Origin: Neodontobutis hainanensis | Taxonomy: Eukaryota > Chordata > Actinopteri > Gobiiformes > Odontobutidae | DNA: 64,000 bases | Assembly (NCBI GenBank): GCA_024349245.1 | Contig: JALDNG010000954.1 | Span: 62,001 to 126,000, forward strand | Direction: 5' to 3' | Shown here: positions 35,001 to 49,700 of the stretch, one piece after another | Layout of the letters: every line of letters starts with the position of its first letter | Numbering within the stretch: position 1 is the stretch's first letter | Notes under the pieces: model-generated | Database searches by the model: none | What the model was told of the DNA's origin: nothing | What the model saw: the letters and a program-made list of their open reading frames with translations, nothing else | Position numbers and translations under genes: made by a program

Positions 35001-38000
35001 TATATTTATTCAAAATAATACAAAGGTTTGTTAAACTGCCTATAAATAGTAATAATATAAAAATTAAATTTTCAAAACATTTGTTAGGTGTATTTTTATT
35101 GTTAAATATACGTTTAAAATTGTATTTATTTATGAACAAAATATTTTTAAAATGTCTTAAAAACTTAAAGAAATTGAAAAATTTTATATTGATAGGAGAA
35201 CAATTTTAGTATCATCTGACAAATTTTAGTATCTTCATGAAAATTGTATTCTCAATACAGCTTTATCTTTTCAAAAAGCTATATAATATAATTTAATTTG
35301 ATGAACTACATGCACTTGCATGTTAAACATCTTCGATAAGATGAACATGTTCGACGTATCTGGAAGTTATCATGAAAATTATTTGAATATATTTTCATTC
35401 TTTTTACATTCAAATTGATATATTTGTTGAAAATTCATAAAATTGAGCAATTTTCTTCATGTAATTTATCACAGATATAAATTAAAATTTACGTTTTTAT
35501 AGAAATCAAATAAGTTTGATTAAATTAGTTATAGATTTCCCTTAAAATATTCATATTATACATTCTCTTAAGTGAGAGATAAAATTAGAATAGTTCAAGT
35601 TCCATTAAATTTAATTCTTTTATTGATAAAATATTTTATATTTTTCGACTTAGGATTTTATTCATAAATTAAATACATCAATGACCTTTCAACACATGGT
35701 TCCTCCATTTATCGAATGAACAATTTTTTTCGTAAATGATCATATCATAGTTATCTTTACTGATATGAATTTAATGAAAAATCAAATATTTTAAATCAAA
35801 AGCAATCATATAATAGAAACGATATTATTAGCATCTAAATTTATTTAAAAATCGACATTAGAAAATAAATTGGGTGAAATAATTATTTTTGGCTCTATAT
35901 GTCATAATTTAATTAAATATTTTAGAACTTATTATCAGTTACATCAATTTATATTATTCATAATATTATAAGCGAACCACAAAACGCTTTTTTTAATTTT
36001 TATGACTTACAAGATAAATTTAGCACCTTCTATATTATTAATTGCGTTTAATACGATTTTAAAGATCTGATAAATTTCTATTAAAAATATTTTCTTTTTT
36101 TAATTTCGATGAGATCAAACAAAAATATTTGTCAATTTATAATTGTTTGAACGTTCTTACTTATATGCATGATTATCTCTTTATAGTTTTTTTAAAATTC
36201 GTTACACCTAAAAATAGTTCGAGCTTTTTATAAAAATGTTGGCTCATAATATTTAAAAATGAAAGAGTTGACTAAATGTTTAGTCAAACATATATATATT
36301 TATTGAACTCTCTAACACATTTAAATCAATAAATACGCTGTTCATTCACTTTGCAAATTAAATCTGATGTTTTAATCTTTTAAAAAATATTTATACATTC
36401 AATGTAAGCAGATATATTGTGTAAATTTATAGTGAGTGTTTTTTTTAAGCGTGTTAGACAAAAATTGTTCAGTCGAAATTATATTAAAAATATTTTTCAA
36501 TAAATTAAAAAATATTGTTTTTTAAAATCAAGCTTTATTTAACTTTATGTAGCAATTGAACCGTAAAAAATTTATAGTTTTGATTTTATTGAACTTTTGA
36601 TTTTTAACAGACAAAATTTATCAAATACTACATAATATTTTCTGTAATTAAATAATTTTAAAATCTATGAAAGTATTATTTATTTTACCACTAAAAACGA
36701 ATCTATTCAAGAATCAACTCTTCATAACTTAAAATTATACATTTTATTTATGTTTGAAGTCAATAAATGATTTTGGTAAAATCTCTACTTTTAGTGAAGA
36801 CAATTTTTTTCAAAGTTTTTCTTGACATTATGAAAATTGTAATACTGCCATCGAAAATATTCTTGAATCAAAAATGCCTAGTCTTATCAGTTTATATTAA
36901 CAATTTAAGTATTTATAAGAAAAATATTTCAGTTTGTATTTGGTACTTAGTCATTATTTTTCATTTTTTTTTGGTTATTTCTAAAAAATTTACTCTGACA
37001 CATTATTAAAAATATATTTCTTAATCGTCTGAACTTAAATGATATCATAAACTCAGTGTAAATGGTTGAATAAATCGCTTTATATTTTAGTCTCTTAAGT
37101 ATATTTTAAATACATTTAGATTTGAATTGAGTTTAAACACGTAGCGTATCATCTGGAGAATTCTTAAATATTTAATTGAAGACAATTTATGAATTTTCAC
37201 ATTTCACAATTATCGTCTTACAGACAATCAGATTGTGAACAAAATTATGGGTTTCAAAAATCGCATATTTTATGATTGTTTAACACGTAATTCATTGCCA
37301 TATTAAGTTCAAATCGTGTAATATAAATTTCTGAATATATCCTATATAGACTTGAAAAATTATATTATTTAGAAAATCTAATTAAAAACATTATATTTGT
37401 TAAAAGCTCCATTTATTCCATTTTTCACTTTGCCAAATAGGATACCTCTCTTAAAAGAAAGAGAATTCAAACTGTCTCCCAACTTTTGTTGTAGATTTTA
37501 TTATAAAAATGTATATCTAATTATAAATTGATATCTTTGATTCCCAGTGTTTAAATTAAAAAAGATATTGAGTTTTATGATTATGTGTGAATTTATATCT
37601 TTAGAACCTTTTGAAAACAATATCAGAATTATAGTACAAACTCGTATAATACATATATATAAAAATCAGTTATTTCTAAAAAAAGATATTTACTGGTCTT
37701 TTTAATTGTGAATAAAACTCACGAAAAGTTATTTTATAAAATCCATTCATAAATGAAATCATATTAAAAAAATAGAAAATATATTCAAGTGGGATATTAA
37801 TCTTAATGATTCTTTAAAAGTTATGATGCAAAAAATTTTATCAGATAAGAAGAAGTTTGTGAATTATTCAAAGATAAGTATAGCAATACAAAATAAAGTT
37901 TAGATAAGATAAATTTCATGTTTTTGAATCTCGAAATCGTCGTCGATAATATCAACATACAAAATATAAAAATAAATAACGATTCTTAAACACAAGGTCC

Positions 38001-41000
38001 AACATTGAATTCCAATAATTAACCAAAACTATATTTAATATAAACTAAAAATATTATAATATTCAAATAATAGTTGTTATGACGATTCGGAAAACCATAT
38101 AAAATTAATGTCTCACAATATTTCATAATGAACACTTCTTCCTGTCAAAAATGTTGAACGATTTTGTTATTCAATTTTCAAAAATTTTTGAAAACTATCT
38201 TAGTTACAGATGAACTTCATTCTGTATCTTATCACGTGGATTCATATATCTACAAATTTCAAATATAATACTTCATAAATGTTTTTATTTTAATAATCTT
38301 AAAAATAAATTTTATATTTTTTCGAACATCTGTTTGTTATTCATGAAAACTCAAAGAATTGTATTATAAATTTAAGACAGTTGAGTTTAGTGATAATGAT
38401 TATTGTTTAATATGTTGTTTAAAGATTAACAACGAGGACTATTTATTTGAAATATTTAATTGTTTTATATATAAATACAAGAAAATTGTATGATAATGTA
38501 GTGTAACTTGTCAGATATAAAACTATAAAGTTGTAAAATAAAAAAATATATGTTTAGATATTATTATTTTCGAGAAATTTTGTAATAAATTGAATATTTG
38601 GTAAATATTTTAAACTATTTTAATAGTTGTATATCAGAGTTCATACATACTATGAATTACTATATTGCATCGATGAAAAAATTATAAAAATCGAATTTCA
38701 TGGCACAAATAATTTGATTATTTCTATATACTAAGTAAGGTTTTAGTTTATTTGATTATAATCATGATACAAACATCATTATGATAACTAATATCTTCTA
38801 AAATATTGAACGGTATTTAAATGTCTTAATTTATCCATACTATATATCATAAATTATTATCATAAGATGAATAACTGTATCAAGTTGTATTCATAAAACT
38901 ATTTAATGGGTTGATGTAATCTCTAAATAATATCAAAAATATCTCTTTAGTGATAAGATATCCAATGAGATATCAGTCTTAAATATACATTGTAAAGAAA
39001 TGTGTATACAATTTTAATTTGTAAAGATTTCATTTAATGATTCAAATTAATTTATATTATAGTTATATTTTTGGTTAAAATTCTTTAGATTTGAGTATAA
39101 CTCATATTCTGACTTCAAAAATAAATTAAAAACTCTTAAATCTAGTTGTTGTCACAGATCGATGAAATAGGATGTCCTAAAAATGATCAACTTCTGTTCT
39201 TCCATCAAAAATTTGATTTTCGAGTAAAATTAAAAACTGTCTCAATTTATGTTTGGATAATTATAAAATAACTCGTAAATGTTTTTAAAATAAATAAAGT
39301 ATACTTTAAATGCGAGTAAATTTAGCGTAAAACTATTTTGGTGTTAAACCATTTTTCATAATTTATGTGTTATTCTTTTGTCAAATGTCCATTCCTATAT
39401 TAAGAATAATATCAAAGTAAGCATTTTATTAAAGAATTTCAAACAATTATAAAAAGATATTAATTTTTAAATAATACCTAGATTTATCATTCAATGATTT
39501 TGGTTTGGCAAATTTTGTGTTGAGACAGAATATTTTTGTGTTTTAATTTAATAATTATGCATGTAATTAAAACGAATATCGTCGTTGAATTATCTTTATA
39601 ACAACATGTATATGTTTTTTCAATGATCTCTGAACAGTGCAAATTATGTATACTAAGACAGTGTCGTTAAAAATTGTGTTAATTTTAAAACAGCGAAACT
39701 GTGAATCTTTATATATAAAAAAATATATAACTCCAATTTTATAAGTTTGTAATAACGTATTTTTCTCACATTAAGGACAGATATTTCTTAAATATCATCA
39801 ACAAATATTTATAAATGGGCATTATATGCATTCGCGGGAAATTTTAATGACTTTAATTTTAAAATATCCAATTTTTCAAAATTTCAATTCAAAATTCGTA
39901 TACATAAATTATATCTTAATAACTATTAAAATCACACAATAATAATGTTTTTGCTTATCTTTGTTTAAGGTCAAGAAAATTAACAATTTTTGAGAAGTAA
40001 GTGTCACATATTATTTTTACCTATTGTTTGAGTCATATTTACAGATAAGCCACATTTGTATTAACAATTTTTAAATAAAAAATTTTGTATTTATACAGTT
40101 CATAGATTACTTTTGTTCATAAAATATATGATATGTAAGAATAAATTATTTATTGTCTATATTATAACATTGACAATATTTGCATTATAAAATGAAATAT
40201 TTTAGATGCCAACTATACTGTTTGTTCAAATGAATACATTTTAATATTTTCCTTAAAAATTAGCGATGTTAAATATTTAAAATAATGATGAAAAATATGT
40301 TACAAAAATAAATATATGTGAATTTTTTACAGAAACCTGATAAGTAAATAAATTTAATTCATATATATAAATATTATATTCATAAATTGTATTCTTGCAT
40401 TTATAAATTATTAATTCTGAAATTTTCTTTTTCTTAAGTAACACACATTTTTTAAATCGTTTATGATATTATTAAAAATTTTTAAAATTGTATTATGTAA
40501 ATTGATATAATTATATGGTTAAAATTTTAGATTATTTTGAAAAAATATTAAGTAAAGGTCATATCAAATTAAAATTGTATTACTAAAGATTAAAAAACAT
40601 CAAATAAATTTCAACAATATGAATGAAGCAGCTCACTTACATCTATTAAGAGGTATTCAGATAATTTAGTATGAACTATTTATTGTTTGTACATTTACAT
40701 TTTCAACGACTAATTCGTTAACTCATAAAAATTACAAATTATAATTTGAAAATCTTTTTAATCAAACCTGAAGCATTCAAATCATCACACACGTGTGCTT
40801 AGAACAGATGATGGTCAAATAAGCTCATATAACTATTTATTCTTACACTACGATGTTTACAATGTGTTTATCTGTTTATACAAGGACACCAAACGATGTC
40901 AATGTGTTAAACTTTTTTACTCACATTATGTTTATAGATACTTTACTCAGTATTGAATATACTTTGGGCATTCATAATTTGAACAGAACAATCGCGAATA

Positions 41001-41051
41001 CTTCATGAAATGAGATTTTAAGTCATTTTACATAAATCCTAATTACTTTAG
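32020..41051. other. long AT-rich stretch with scattered weak exon candidates
   Basis: There is no gene I can defend. Phase-1 candidates with acceptor and donor are 34771-34815 (45 nt, MYISLFPIPKLMKY, weak GTC donor) and 37224-37286 (63 nt, NQIVNKIMGFKNRIF then YDCLT, good TCGTCTTACAG acceptor). A stop-terminated segment at about 38209-38270 after TTAGTTACAG reads ELHSVSYHVDSYIYKFQI. Islands of slightly higher GC at about 33560-33660, 37410-37500 and 39160-39230 have open frames but no consistent splice phase. Chance open frames of this size are expected here. Confidence 0.3.
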
Positions 41052-41475
41052 CAAATGAAAAATCGTGTATGACGAAAAATCAACTGGATGGTTAATAATA
41101 AGTTATTCCTCAATAGTTATCGAAAGATATAATGATGAATTACACATAATTTTATATCAGTAATTCCGAAGCACATGTTTATGTACTTTTTCAATTTTTC
41201 AATATCATTAAATAAAATTAAATTTTAATATGATAAGAAATGGATAATAAACATTATTTATTCTTTGGGATTCAAAAGAGACTGAAGAATTCATTTGATT
41301 TTACTAAAAAAATTTCATCTTTAATTTTATAAAGAAATTTTTTTATTAATTTGAAAACACGATCAGCTGCATGTCAGAAAATTTATATCTTAACTTGCCT
41401 CTTTCGAAAAAAAGTTTGATTTGTCGATATTAGCAAAAAAATTTTATCTCTGCACCATATTAAGACAAAACGCAT
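41052..41475 (+). other. two candidate phase-1 exons
   Basis: 41052-41090 (39 nt, NEKSCMTKNQLD, acceptor ATTACTTTAG, donor GTTAAT) and 41434-41475 (42 nt, KKFYLCTILRQNA, acceptor GATATTAG, donor GTATTA) are both phase 1-1 and each has one cysteine, like the main microexon gene. They could belong to a second gene ending at 43745, but I could not trace a continuous exon chain. Confidence 0.3.
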
Positions 41476-43134
41476 GTATTATCACAACTTTAGGGGACAG
41501 TGGTCGAGATTTTAAAATATTAATTATATCAATGATAAAATTTTCATTAGATTGTGATTTAAAAAATTACACTAGGTCTTTTGCTGTCACAAAATATGAA
41601 AATGTATAATCTTTACATATTGAAGTTGAGCTAACAATATAATTATCTATATTTACAAAATGTGATTGTCATACTCTAAATTTATCACATCCAGCTTTTG
41701 CAATCGAACGACTAACTTATTTCTCTTTTTAAGAAAATATATTCAAATAAAGATCAATATAATGTCTTATTTTTCGAGTTATAACTTTTCCAATTTTTAT
41801 GCTTCGCTTCAAATAAATAAAGTAAAATTAAACATAATATTATCACATTGGGATAACCTGTATCTACTCAAGCACATCATTTATATGAGATAACTAAACA
41901 AGAACCAATTCATTTTTAAAATGGTGGAAAATGTAGGCGTAAGGATATGTTCTAATAGCAAATACGCACCAAAACTTAATATATTTTCAAATGATGTAAA
42001 TAATTGTTAAAAGGAAGAATATTTAGAATAAAACTTTTTCTGATCAGTTTACAAATCAAAGAATTTAATATTATATGTCTTATAATGATTGATGATTTTT
42101 AAAATTATTATTTGACGTTAAGATCAAAAATAATATTTGAATAAAAAGATATATAAATCTACTATTATAACACAATATACCATATTAAATAATCTGAAAA
42201 TGTTATTCTCGTAAATAAATACATCATAAAATTTCAAAAGATAGTTTGATTCTATTTAAAGAGAAATCAGGCTAACATACATATAATAGTTTAAATTTTT
42301 ATTTTTTCAAAATGAATGAAAGTAACTTTTTAATACACATATTTTTTCCTTTTTATCTAAATGTGGTCTTGATTTATGTGATACATAATCTTTTATTTCA
42401 ATGTATATTAATGATATTTTTATTGTTTTCTAAGTCTCAAATGATAATTTATTTCCAATCATTCATCAACTTATCTCCTTTTAGACATTTAGAGGCATAT
42501 TAAAATCAAAAGTTTTCATGAAAATCAGCGAATAAATAATTTGTTAAACCAGTTTTTACGTAAATTTGCAATTATTAAGGAATATTTCATTTTCACTGAT
42601 TAATAAAAAGTTATTTATTGATATTTAAAAAACATATACATACCCTCTTTCGACTAATATAAAAACGCATAATATAATAAAACTATATTCATATCTAAAA
42701 ACTGGTATTTCTGTTTATTGATAACTTATTATAAGTTAAACGATATTTAGAAATTTTAAAAAGAAAATCTAATAAATGAATAAGTTCAAAATTTCGTTTA
42801 TTTATCTCTTAAATCTAAAATACAATAAAATGAATATTTCGCTATTTATCGTAACTTATATCTATGTATGCTTTTTAGGAAAATATAATACCAGTTTAAA
42901 GAGTGAATCTTAACCAATGTTACTGATCATAAATATATTTTCGTTGCATAGTATAAAATATTTTACATATTTTAATCATTTGAATATTGAACTTTTTGCA
43001 AGTTAAAATATTATATCAATCAATATATCCGGGAAAAATTTAAGAGTAGATTTATCTTCAGTTGCTGAATATTTTTTCTTTTATAAACTTCCTCAATGAA
43101 TTAACTATCATGCATTGTTAATTTTAAAATCTAG

Positions 43135-43745
43135 AAGCCAAAACCTGATGAAATTTGTTTTTGTAAAGGTAAATATACAAGTTTTATGTATTAAATATCA
43201 TTTGTATATGTCAACTTAAAAATACATATTTGATATCCACTATATCGAATACAAAAATATTTTATGTCAATCATGGTATTTCTCATCTTGTTTTTACAAG
43301 CATAAACCCATTTTCACGATTAAATACGTTAAAAAGTTAAAGAAAAGCAATTTATTTATCAGAATAAAGGATGCATGTTTTCAAAAACATTTACACTATG
43401 CAAACAAATCAAAAAAGTCATTTTGAAATTCAACTATTTTCATAATTATAAAATAATATAGAAATCGATATATTTTGCACATTCAAAATTTTGAGATATG
43501 AATATATTTTTACGTTTTTTCATTGATATACTTGCTTGTAATAAACGACTGTTCCAATATATTATATTCAATAACATATGATGACTCAAAATATTTTTAT
43601 TATTATATCCATTTTTGAAATTATGTTCGATATTTCATATGATAAGATGTATTTATACCACTTCCGATTTACAGAACTCGACTGCCAAAATCGTTGGAAT
43701 CAAGCATTAGAACATCATAAATTGTTTCTAAAATTATCAAAATGA
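43135..43745 (+). CDS. candidate 3' end of a small cysteine-rich protein gene (two exons)
   Basis: Exon 43135-43168 (34 nt, phase 0 to 1, donor AAAG|GTAAAT) reads KPKPDEICFCK. An intron of 506 nt ends in a strong acceptor, CTTCCGATTTACAG. The terminal exon 43675-43745 reads ELDCQNRWNQALEHHKLFLK and ends LSK before TGA at 43743-43745. The joined tail is hydrophilic with three cysteines, unlike chance translation of this DNA. Upstream exons are not identified. It may be a second member of the phase-1 small-exon class or an unrelated gene. Confidence 0.45.
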
Positions 43746-46700
43746 ATTTAGATACGTTTCTAACAATAATTAAAAGTGGTTTTGTGAACTAAAGAAAAGA
43801 CAGAATTATTTGATAAACGATATACATTGTATATTCTTGAGATTTTGGCAAATCAACGATAAATGTTTTTATTTAATCATTTACTAAATAAATCAATAAA
43901 TCTAAGTTTCCTTACAACAAGGGTTTGTAAAATCGTGACCAGAAAACACAAGGAATTCATTTAAACAATTCCATAAAATTTTAAATCGACATTACCAATC
44001 CAAATGTCAAATCATAAATTGAAACCTTAACCTTACAGAACAAAAACTTAATAAACGTAAAATAAGTTTAAATCTGTCGCGACATCATATATAAAAGCAT
44101 TATAATGCATTTTTAAGAGCTCTAACATCTTTAAAAAATATAATAATGGCATTTAGGTGGATAAATTCTCTTTTAGAATGAATATATTTTTTGGGAATCA
44201 AATTGCAAACATATTTTTTTATATGTCAATTTCTTGAATCCACAGATCGCGTGAGATGTTAAAACGGCAAAATTGATGTTAAAGGAACGTTGTTCCTACA
44301 TTTATAAATTTTTCGAAGGGATAAGAATAATTTGCGCTGAAATAAAAAATTAAATCAATTAAATTTTAATAAGCTAAATTATCAAATTTTATTTTTTCAA
44401 TTTTATTTTAAATTGTCATATTTATTATCTATAGAATTTTTTTCATTTAATTATTTAAATTTTAAATTATAATTAAATATATTTTTAAAATGCGAAAATC
44501 AATCAAAGATAACAGAGAGTAACATTTTTTATCCTTTTAGGATATATTTTTAACTGAAAATATATAAAATTTAAAATAGTACAAAGTAAATCAAAAATGA
44601 TTTTTTTAATATTATTAATTATATTTTAAAACTTTGATGAACTTTAATATTAGATCTCAAAATATTGATCAAATATAATAGTTGAATTCGATATTTATAT
44701 TTAAAATATTTAGTTGATAAATTTTACTTGTATTATCAATCAATTTGATATATTTATTCATTTTATCACATAATTTCTCATATAAAAATGATAAAATTGT
44801 AACAGAATAAAATTTATTTCAACTTTTTATATTATGAATGTTTTTAAAGTTTAGTTTTATAAATTTATTTCATAATATAAGTATAATGTAGCTTATTTGA
44901 AAAATATATTTTATATATTATACTTTGGAATGATTCAATAACCTAAATATCGATAAGAATAAATATTTTAGTTTATTATATGTCCATTAAACAAAAATAT
45001 TTTTTTACAATATTTTATATATTTTATATTTTACATGATAAAGTGGATTATTAATCGTTTTAATTTTAATATTTTTCGAATCACATATTATAATTTATCT
45101 CATTTTTATACATAATTAATCATCAATGATCATTTGATCATTGAAATATATTTCTAAAACAAAATTTGCAATAACGTAATTATGTTACTTTAATTCATGA
45201 GATGAAAAATATTTTTGAAAATATATCCTTTTATAAATGTGAGATCCTTATTTTAACCTTTTGAAAAATGATTCACATATTCAAATTAAAGCATTCAAAA
45301 ATTAAAAATCAGTTTCATGAAATATTGATGAAATAAAAAAAATTATCATATTTGCAACCTTAATAACAAATAATCGCGAAATCTAAAATATCAAAAATTT
45401 TTACAAAAGGGCAGCAAAGGCAATTATCCTTTATCTATGATGATATTTTGACTTTAACATTTTTTAATTCAAAGTATATATATCTATTTAAAGTTAATTA
45501 CAAATTTACTAATTTATAATTTGGTATTTATCAGATATAATTGATATAAATTATATAAAATATCAATTGAAAATATATCAAAATCAAAATAAGTCTTTAA
45601 TCGAATTTGAACATTCATACATAAGTATTTAATTGGATAATTTTATAAAAAGGACTCAGTAAAAATAAAACAATTTTTTAATACTCTATGAAAATATATT
45701 GATCTGATTCAAAAAATACACATCAATCTTCAGATTTTATATAAATTTAAAATGTAAAAATACTTTTGTTATCATTTATATAAAATGAATTAAAATTTAT
45801 TTAAATATCATAAAACTCGATTATATAAATATTATATTGTTTCATAATCATTAATTACTCTCAAGTTGAAATAATCTATGTAGGAAATGAAGAGATTTCT
45901 ACTTATAAATTGTTTGAATATTGTATCTATGCTTCTATGGGAATCAAAAAACGATAAATATTTTTTTATTATATTTGTCTTTATTTATAATCTATTATCA
46001 CGTTTAATCAGTTAATTTAAAGGATAATCTTATATCTATAAATTACATAAAACTTATATTGAACGAAGGATATTTGTTATTTTTATTTCAAAAGAATGAT
46101 ATAATCAGAAATGTCATTTAATTTGTTTTTAATTCTTTGTTAAAAATTTTTTTATGAATTTTTATAAAAGCCAACTATTTATTATATTTTAAAAAGTATG
46201 GCACAAATATAATATATTATAGAAAACATTATACAATTTGATGAATTCCAAATATTTTTGGAAATATGTAGGTTTATATTTAAATAGATTATATTAAAGA
46301 ATAAAATGTTATAATCTTCGATAATTTCTTCATAATCTGTATTTCTTTCATCAATGTTATAAAAAACTGATCGTATTTATGCCTATGAACATTAAAAATG
46401 TTGATATTCATATGATGAAATAAAAATGTTGTTCAATATTAAATCAAATAAACAAAGTATTCAAATCAATTGTGATATTGATCAATGTTTATATATATTC
46501 ACAATTATAATTTTTATAAATATTAAATTATAAAATAATCAATTTGATTATTATAAATTATAATACTTTATTGATAAAAATAATTAATCTTCTTCAATTA
46601 TAAACATAAACTTATAAGTATACGATTGCGATTATATTTTAATTTTAACAATAGTTAAAGCTGTAATTATAATTCGGGAAAATTTTTTTGAACTTGTTAA

Positions 46701-49700
46701 ATGTATTTATTTAGTTAAATTAACATGAAAATATTTTAATTTTAATCAATATTACAAATAGTATAATGGTATATCATAAATCTAAATATTTGTATTTTGA
46801 TAACAGATAATTTTTAATGATATATTTTTTAAATTTACATATCTTAAAAAAGTTAACTTTAAAATGATTTTTTAATATAGAATGTGATTCGTTTATTTTT
46901 AAAAATTATTTTGAGATATAAATAGAAATCTTATCGCTTAGATAAAATTAATTCTTAGTTTGAAGATGACAACCTATTTTATTTGTAAAATAGTAAAAAG
47001 TAGTGTATTTCGCGAAATAAAACGCAAATTTATTTAGTTTATATTTCCTGTTTGTTTTACTTTTTCAGAAAATATTTTCAAGTGAATTATAATTGATGTA
47101 TATTATTCTTAATTAAATTCATTATATGTCTTTAGAAATCTGGTAAATTTTTTTCAACAATTTAGGAATAATATGATTTCTCACATTTATCAATTAAACT
47201 GTGTCATGAATTTTTATTGGAATCTGAAACATATTATTATTAGTAATTTTTGTCAGGATAATTATCTAAATGCATATGTTGTAAAATATCTGTCATTATA
47301 TTATAAATGATCTTAGAATAAAGATTTCAAGTAAAAAATTGTTATGTTTTAGAATACCAATGCATTTATTCATATTTATTGAAATAATTTGTATTTAAAT
47401 AAAAACTATAATTTATCACCAAAATAGTCATAAAATTTCAATTAATCATTCATTGACAAAAAAGACTATAAAATGGTTCTATTTATCTGTCATTCGCAAA
47501 CTATTGTAATCTATTGTGTGTGAATTTCAAAAACGTATGACAAAAATTTAAAATTTTTAAAATTTCAATAATAACTATTTGCCATAAAAAGTATCTCTGC
47601 CATTGCTAGAATAGATCTATGCTCTATAAATTTGTGGAAAAAATGTAAATTTGCATTGTCGAAACATCAAAACATATTATTAGCTTTATGATAATTTAAC
47701 TGATATTAATAACATGAAATGAAGCAAATAAATTATTGTGTTATAACAGAAAAATGTAAATATATGACATCTTCTAAGAGGTAGAACGATATAAAATTTT
47801 CAACATTTTTTCAATTTTATATTTATATCACAACTTCAACAGTTAATTTTATGTGATGTGAAATCATTTTATTTGTAGTTTTAGTCTTAATGCTCAGGTA
47901 ATTGTAGACCTCGTTTAGGTAGAAATATAACTATCATACTATGTGATGTTAATCTAATTTCTATTTTTTACAAATTCATGGCATTCATAGATCGAAGTTA
48001 GATAAAAAAGTGTCGTGATGCTAAAAAAGATAAGTATCAAAATTTTAAAAAATTTTAAGACTCAATTTTGATAAATACAATGTTTCTTGTAATTAGAGAG
48101 AATTTTTCGATTCTATATTTTGAATAACATAAGATTATACAACAATTATATTTGATGCAAACGATAAGAAGGTACAAAGTAATTTTAATAGCTCATTAAA
48201 TAAAGAACTCAATATATACACCCATATAAATGAGATATTTAAACGTTAATAATGTGTGCTCAACAGTATAATACAAGTTAAAGGATATATGGCAAATTTT
48301 AGATAATACCCACATATCATCATTTTAGAGTATGAGCTTTAATTTCTTCGATATATAAATACAAGAAAGATGAGAGTATTTAATGAAATTGATTTCAATT
48401 AATTTTATTATAAAAATAATGTTGAATATAGATTCATTAAAAGTTATATATAATGAAACCATCAAAGATAAACCTTTGCAATGTCGAAACAAATGATTTC
48501 TTAATAGATAAGCAGTATTTTATGTTATTTTAATTGAACATTGAAAACAATATAGGTAGCAGGTATATGAATCTTCAGATGATAGATAAAAAATGTTATT
48601 ATTGGATTTCGTTATGTTAAAAAAATGTTTTGATCAATTTCTTCATCAGATAATAAATACAAACCAAAATTAAGTATTATATTAAAAACCTCAAATAGTA
48701 TTCTTTGTCAAAATCTGTTTGCTTGAGGTATATTACATATCAATGTGAAAAGATAGAGCACTATATATTATACAAATCTTTTTGTCGTATCGCATGTATG
48801 ACAACACACACAATATATATCGTCCCAAACAAAATTTTAATTCACGTTCAGATTTTTGAATGTAATAAAATCGGTTATTATTATATGTCATCGTATATTT
48901 TGTAATTAAAATTTCATATTTCATCAAAATAAAACAGATATGTGCAGATTTAAAAAAAATGTACTGCAAATATATTCTGGCATACCATAATATAATTTCG
49001 TTACTCACAGATATTTTAAACAAAGATAATACGTTATTTAGTTAGTTTTTATCCTTTTTAGATGAAATAAATTTTTTCTAAATTAGAAAATCAATAAATA
49101 TGTTTGTATTAAAATATAAAATTATTTAGCAAGTGCGCATGTATCGTTTATCACTATTTTTAAATTTAAAATCAATAAATTTGATTTTGCAAAGTATATA
49201 ATCAATCATTTGAGCTAATAGGGACCTCTTTGTATTCTTCATGATAGATTAAATGTTTTGTAACCATGAATGTTAACTTTACTCTTTGTCCTGATTATGT
49301 AGTGAAGCTGAGGTTGATTCTGTCTAATTTGTTCAAGATTATTAATTTATTTATCATAAAGCAAATATTGATGATAAGTGGAAATTCTACTTTCCATAAT
49401 TTATATTTCATACAAATAATATGTAGAATACACATTACATATCTTAGTTTATATTTCTGGCATCTATGAAAATAACATAATAAGTTTTAAGGGAATCAGC
49501 TAGCAATACAGCAATAATTAATTTTATAGACATCGAATCTTTAATTTATATTATTTTTATCTATTAAAGATACATATTAATGATTGTAAAGTATTCCAAA
49601 TTTTGATTCTATTCAATCATAATTATTGATATAGGAAAACGTTCTCATCGTTGAGATATATTCCAGAAAAATAAGATGATCAACAGCCTATAAAGATTTT

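Noticed and set aside
35649..35695. A 45-nt AG|...|GT interval (TTAG ... CACATG|GTTCC) resembling the microexons
   Set aside because: It is open only in phase 0, contains a stop in phase 1, and the donor is weak.
34396..37009. Hydrophobic open frames at 34396, 34897, 34994 and 36767
   Set aside because: Overlapping on both strands, rich in F, I, L and K as any AT-rich frame is, and without recognisable domains; they look like chance or remnants.
38340..38500. A stop-bounded frame containing DNDYCLICCLKINNEDYLFE, reminiscent of a zinc-finger-associated domain start
   Set aside because: Only one short motif-like match, no start codon, no following zinc-binding pair, and no splice partner found.
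2768..43283. A 17-base word (ATCATGGTATTTCTCAT) occurring near 2768 and 43270
   Set aside because: A single exact word of this length with low complexity is compatible with chance; the surroundings are not similar.
44283..44297. Perfect short hairpin AGGAAC-GTT-GTTCCT
   Set aside because: A 6-bp stem is expected by chance somewhere in 64 kb; no U-run or gene end nearby makes it a terminator.
48733..49023. 96-codon minus-strand open frame, the longest in the AT-rich core, with a 66-codon frame opposite
   Set aside because: Length is within what tens of kilobases of AT-rich DNA produces by chance in six frames; residues are dominated by I, Y, K, L and there is no splice context or motif.
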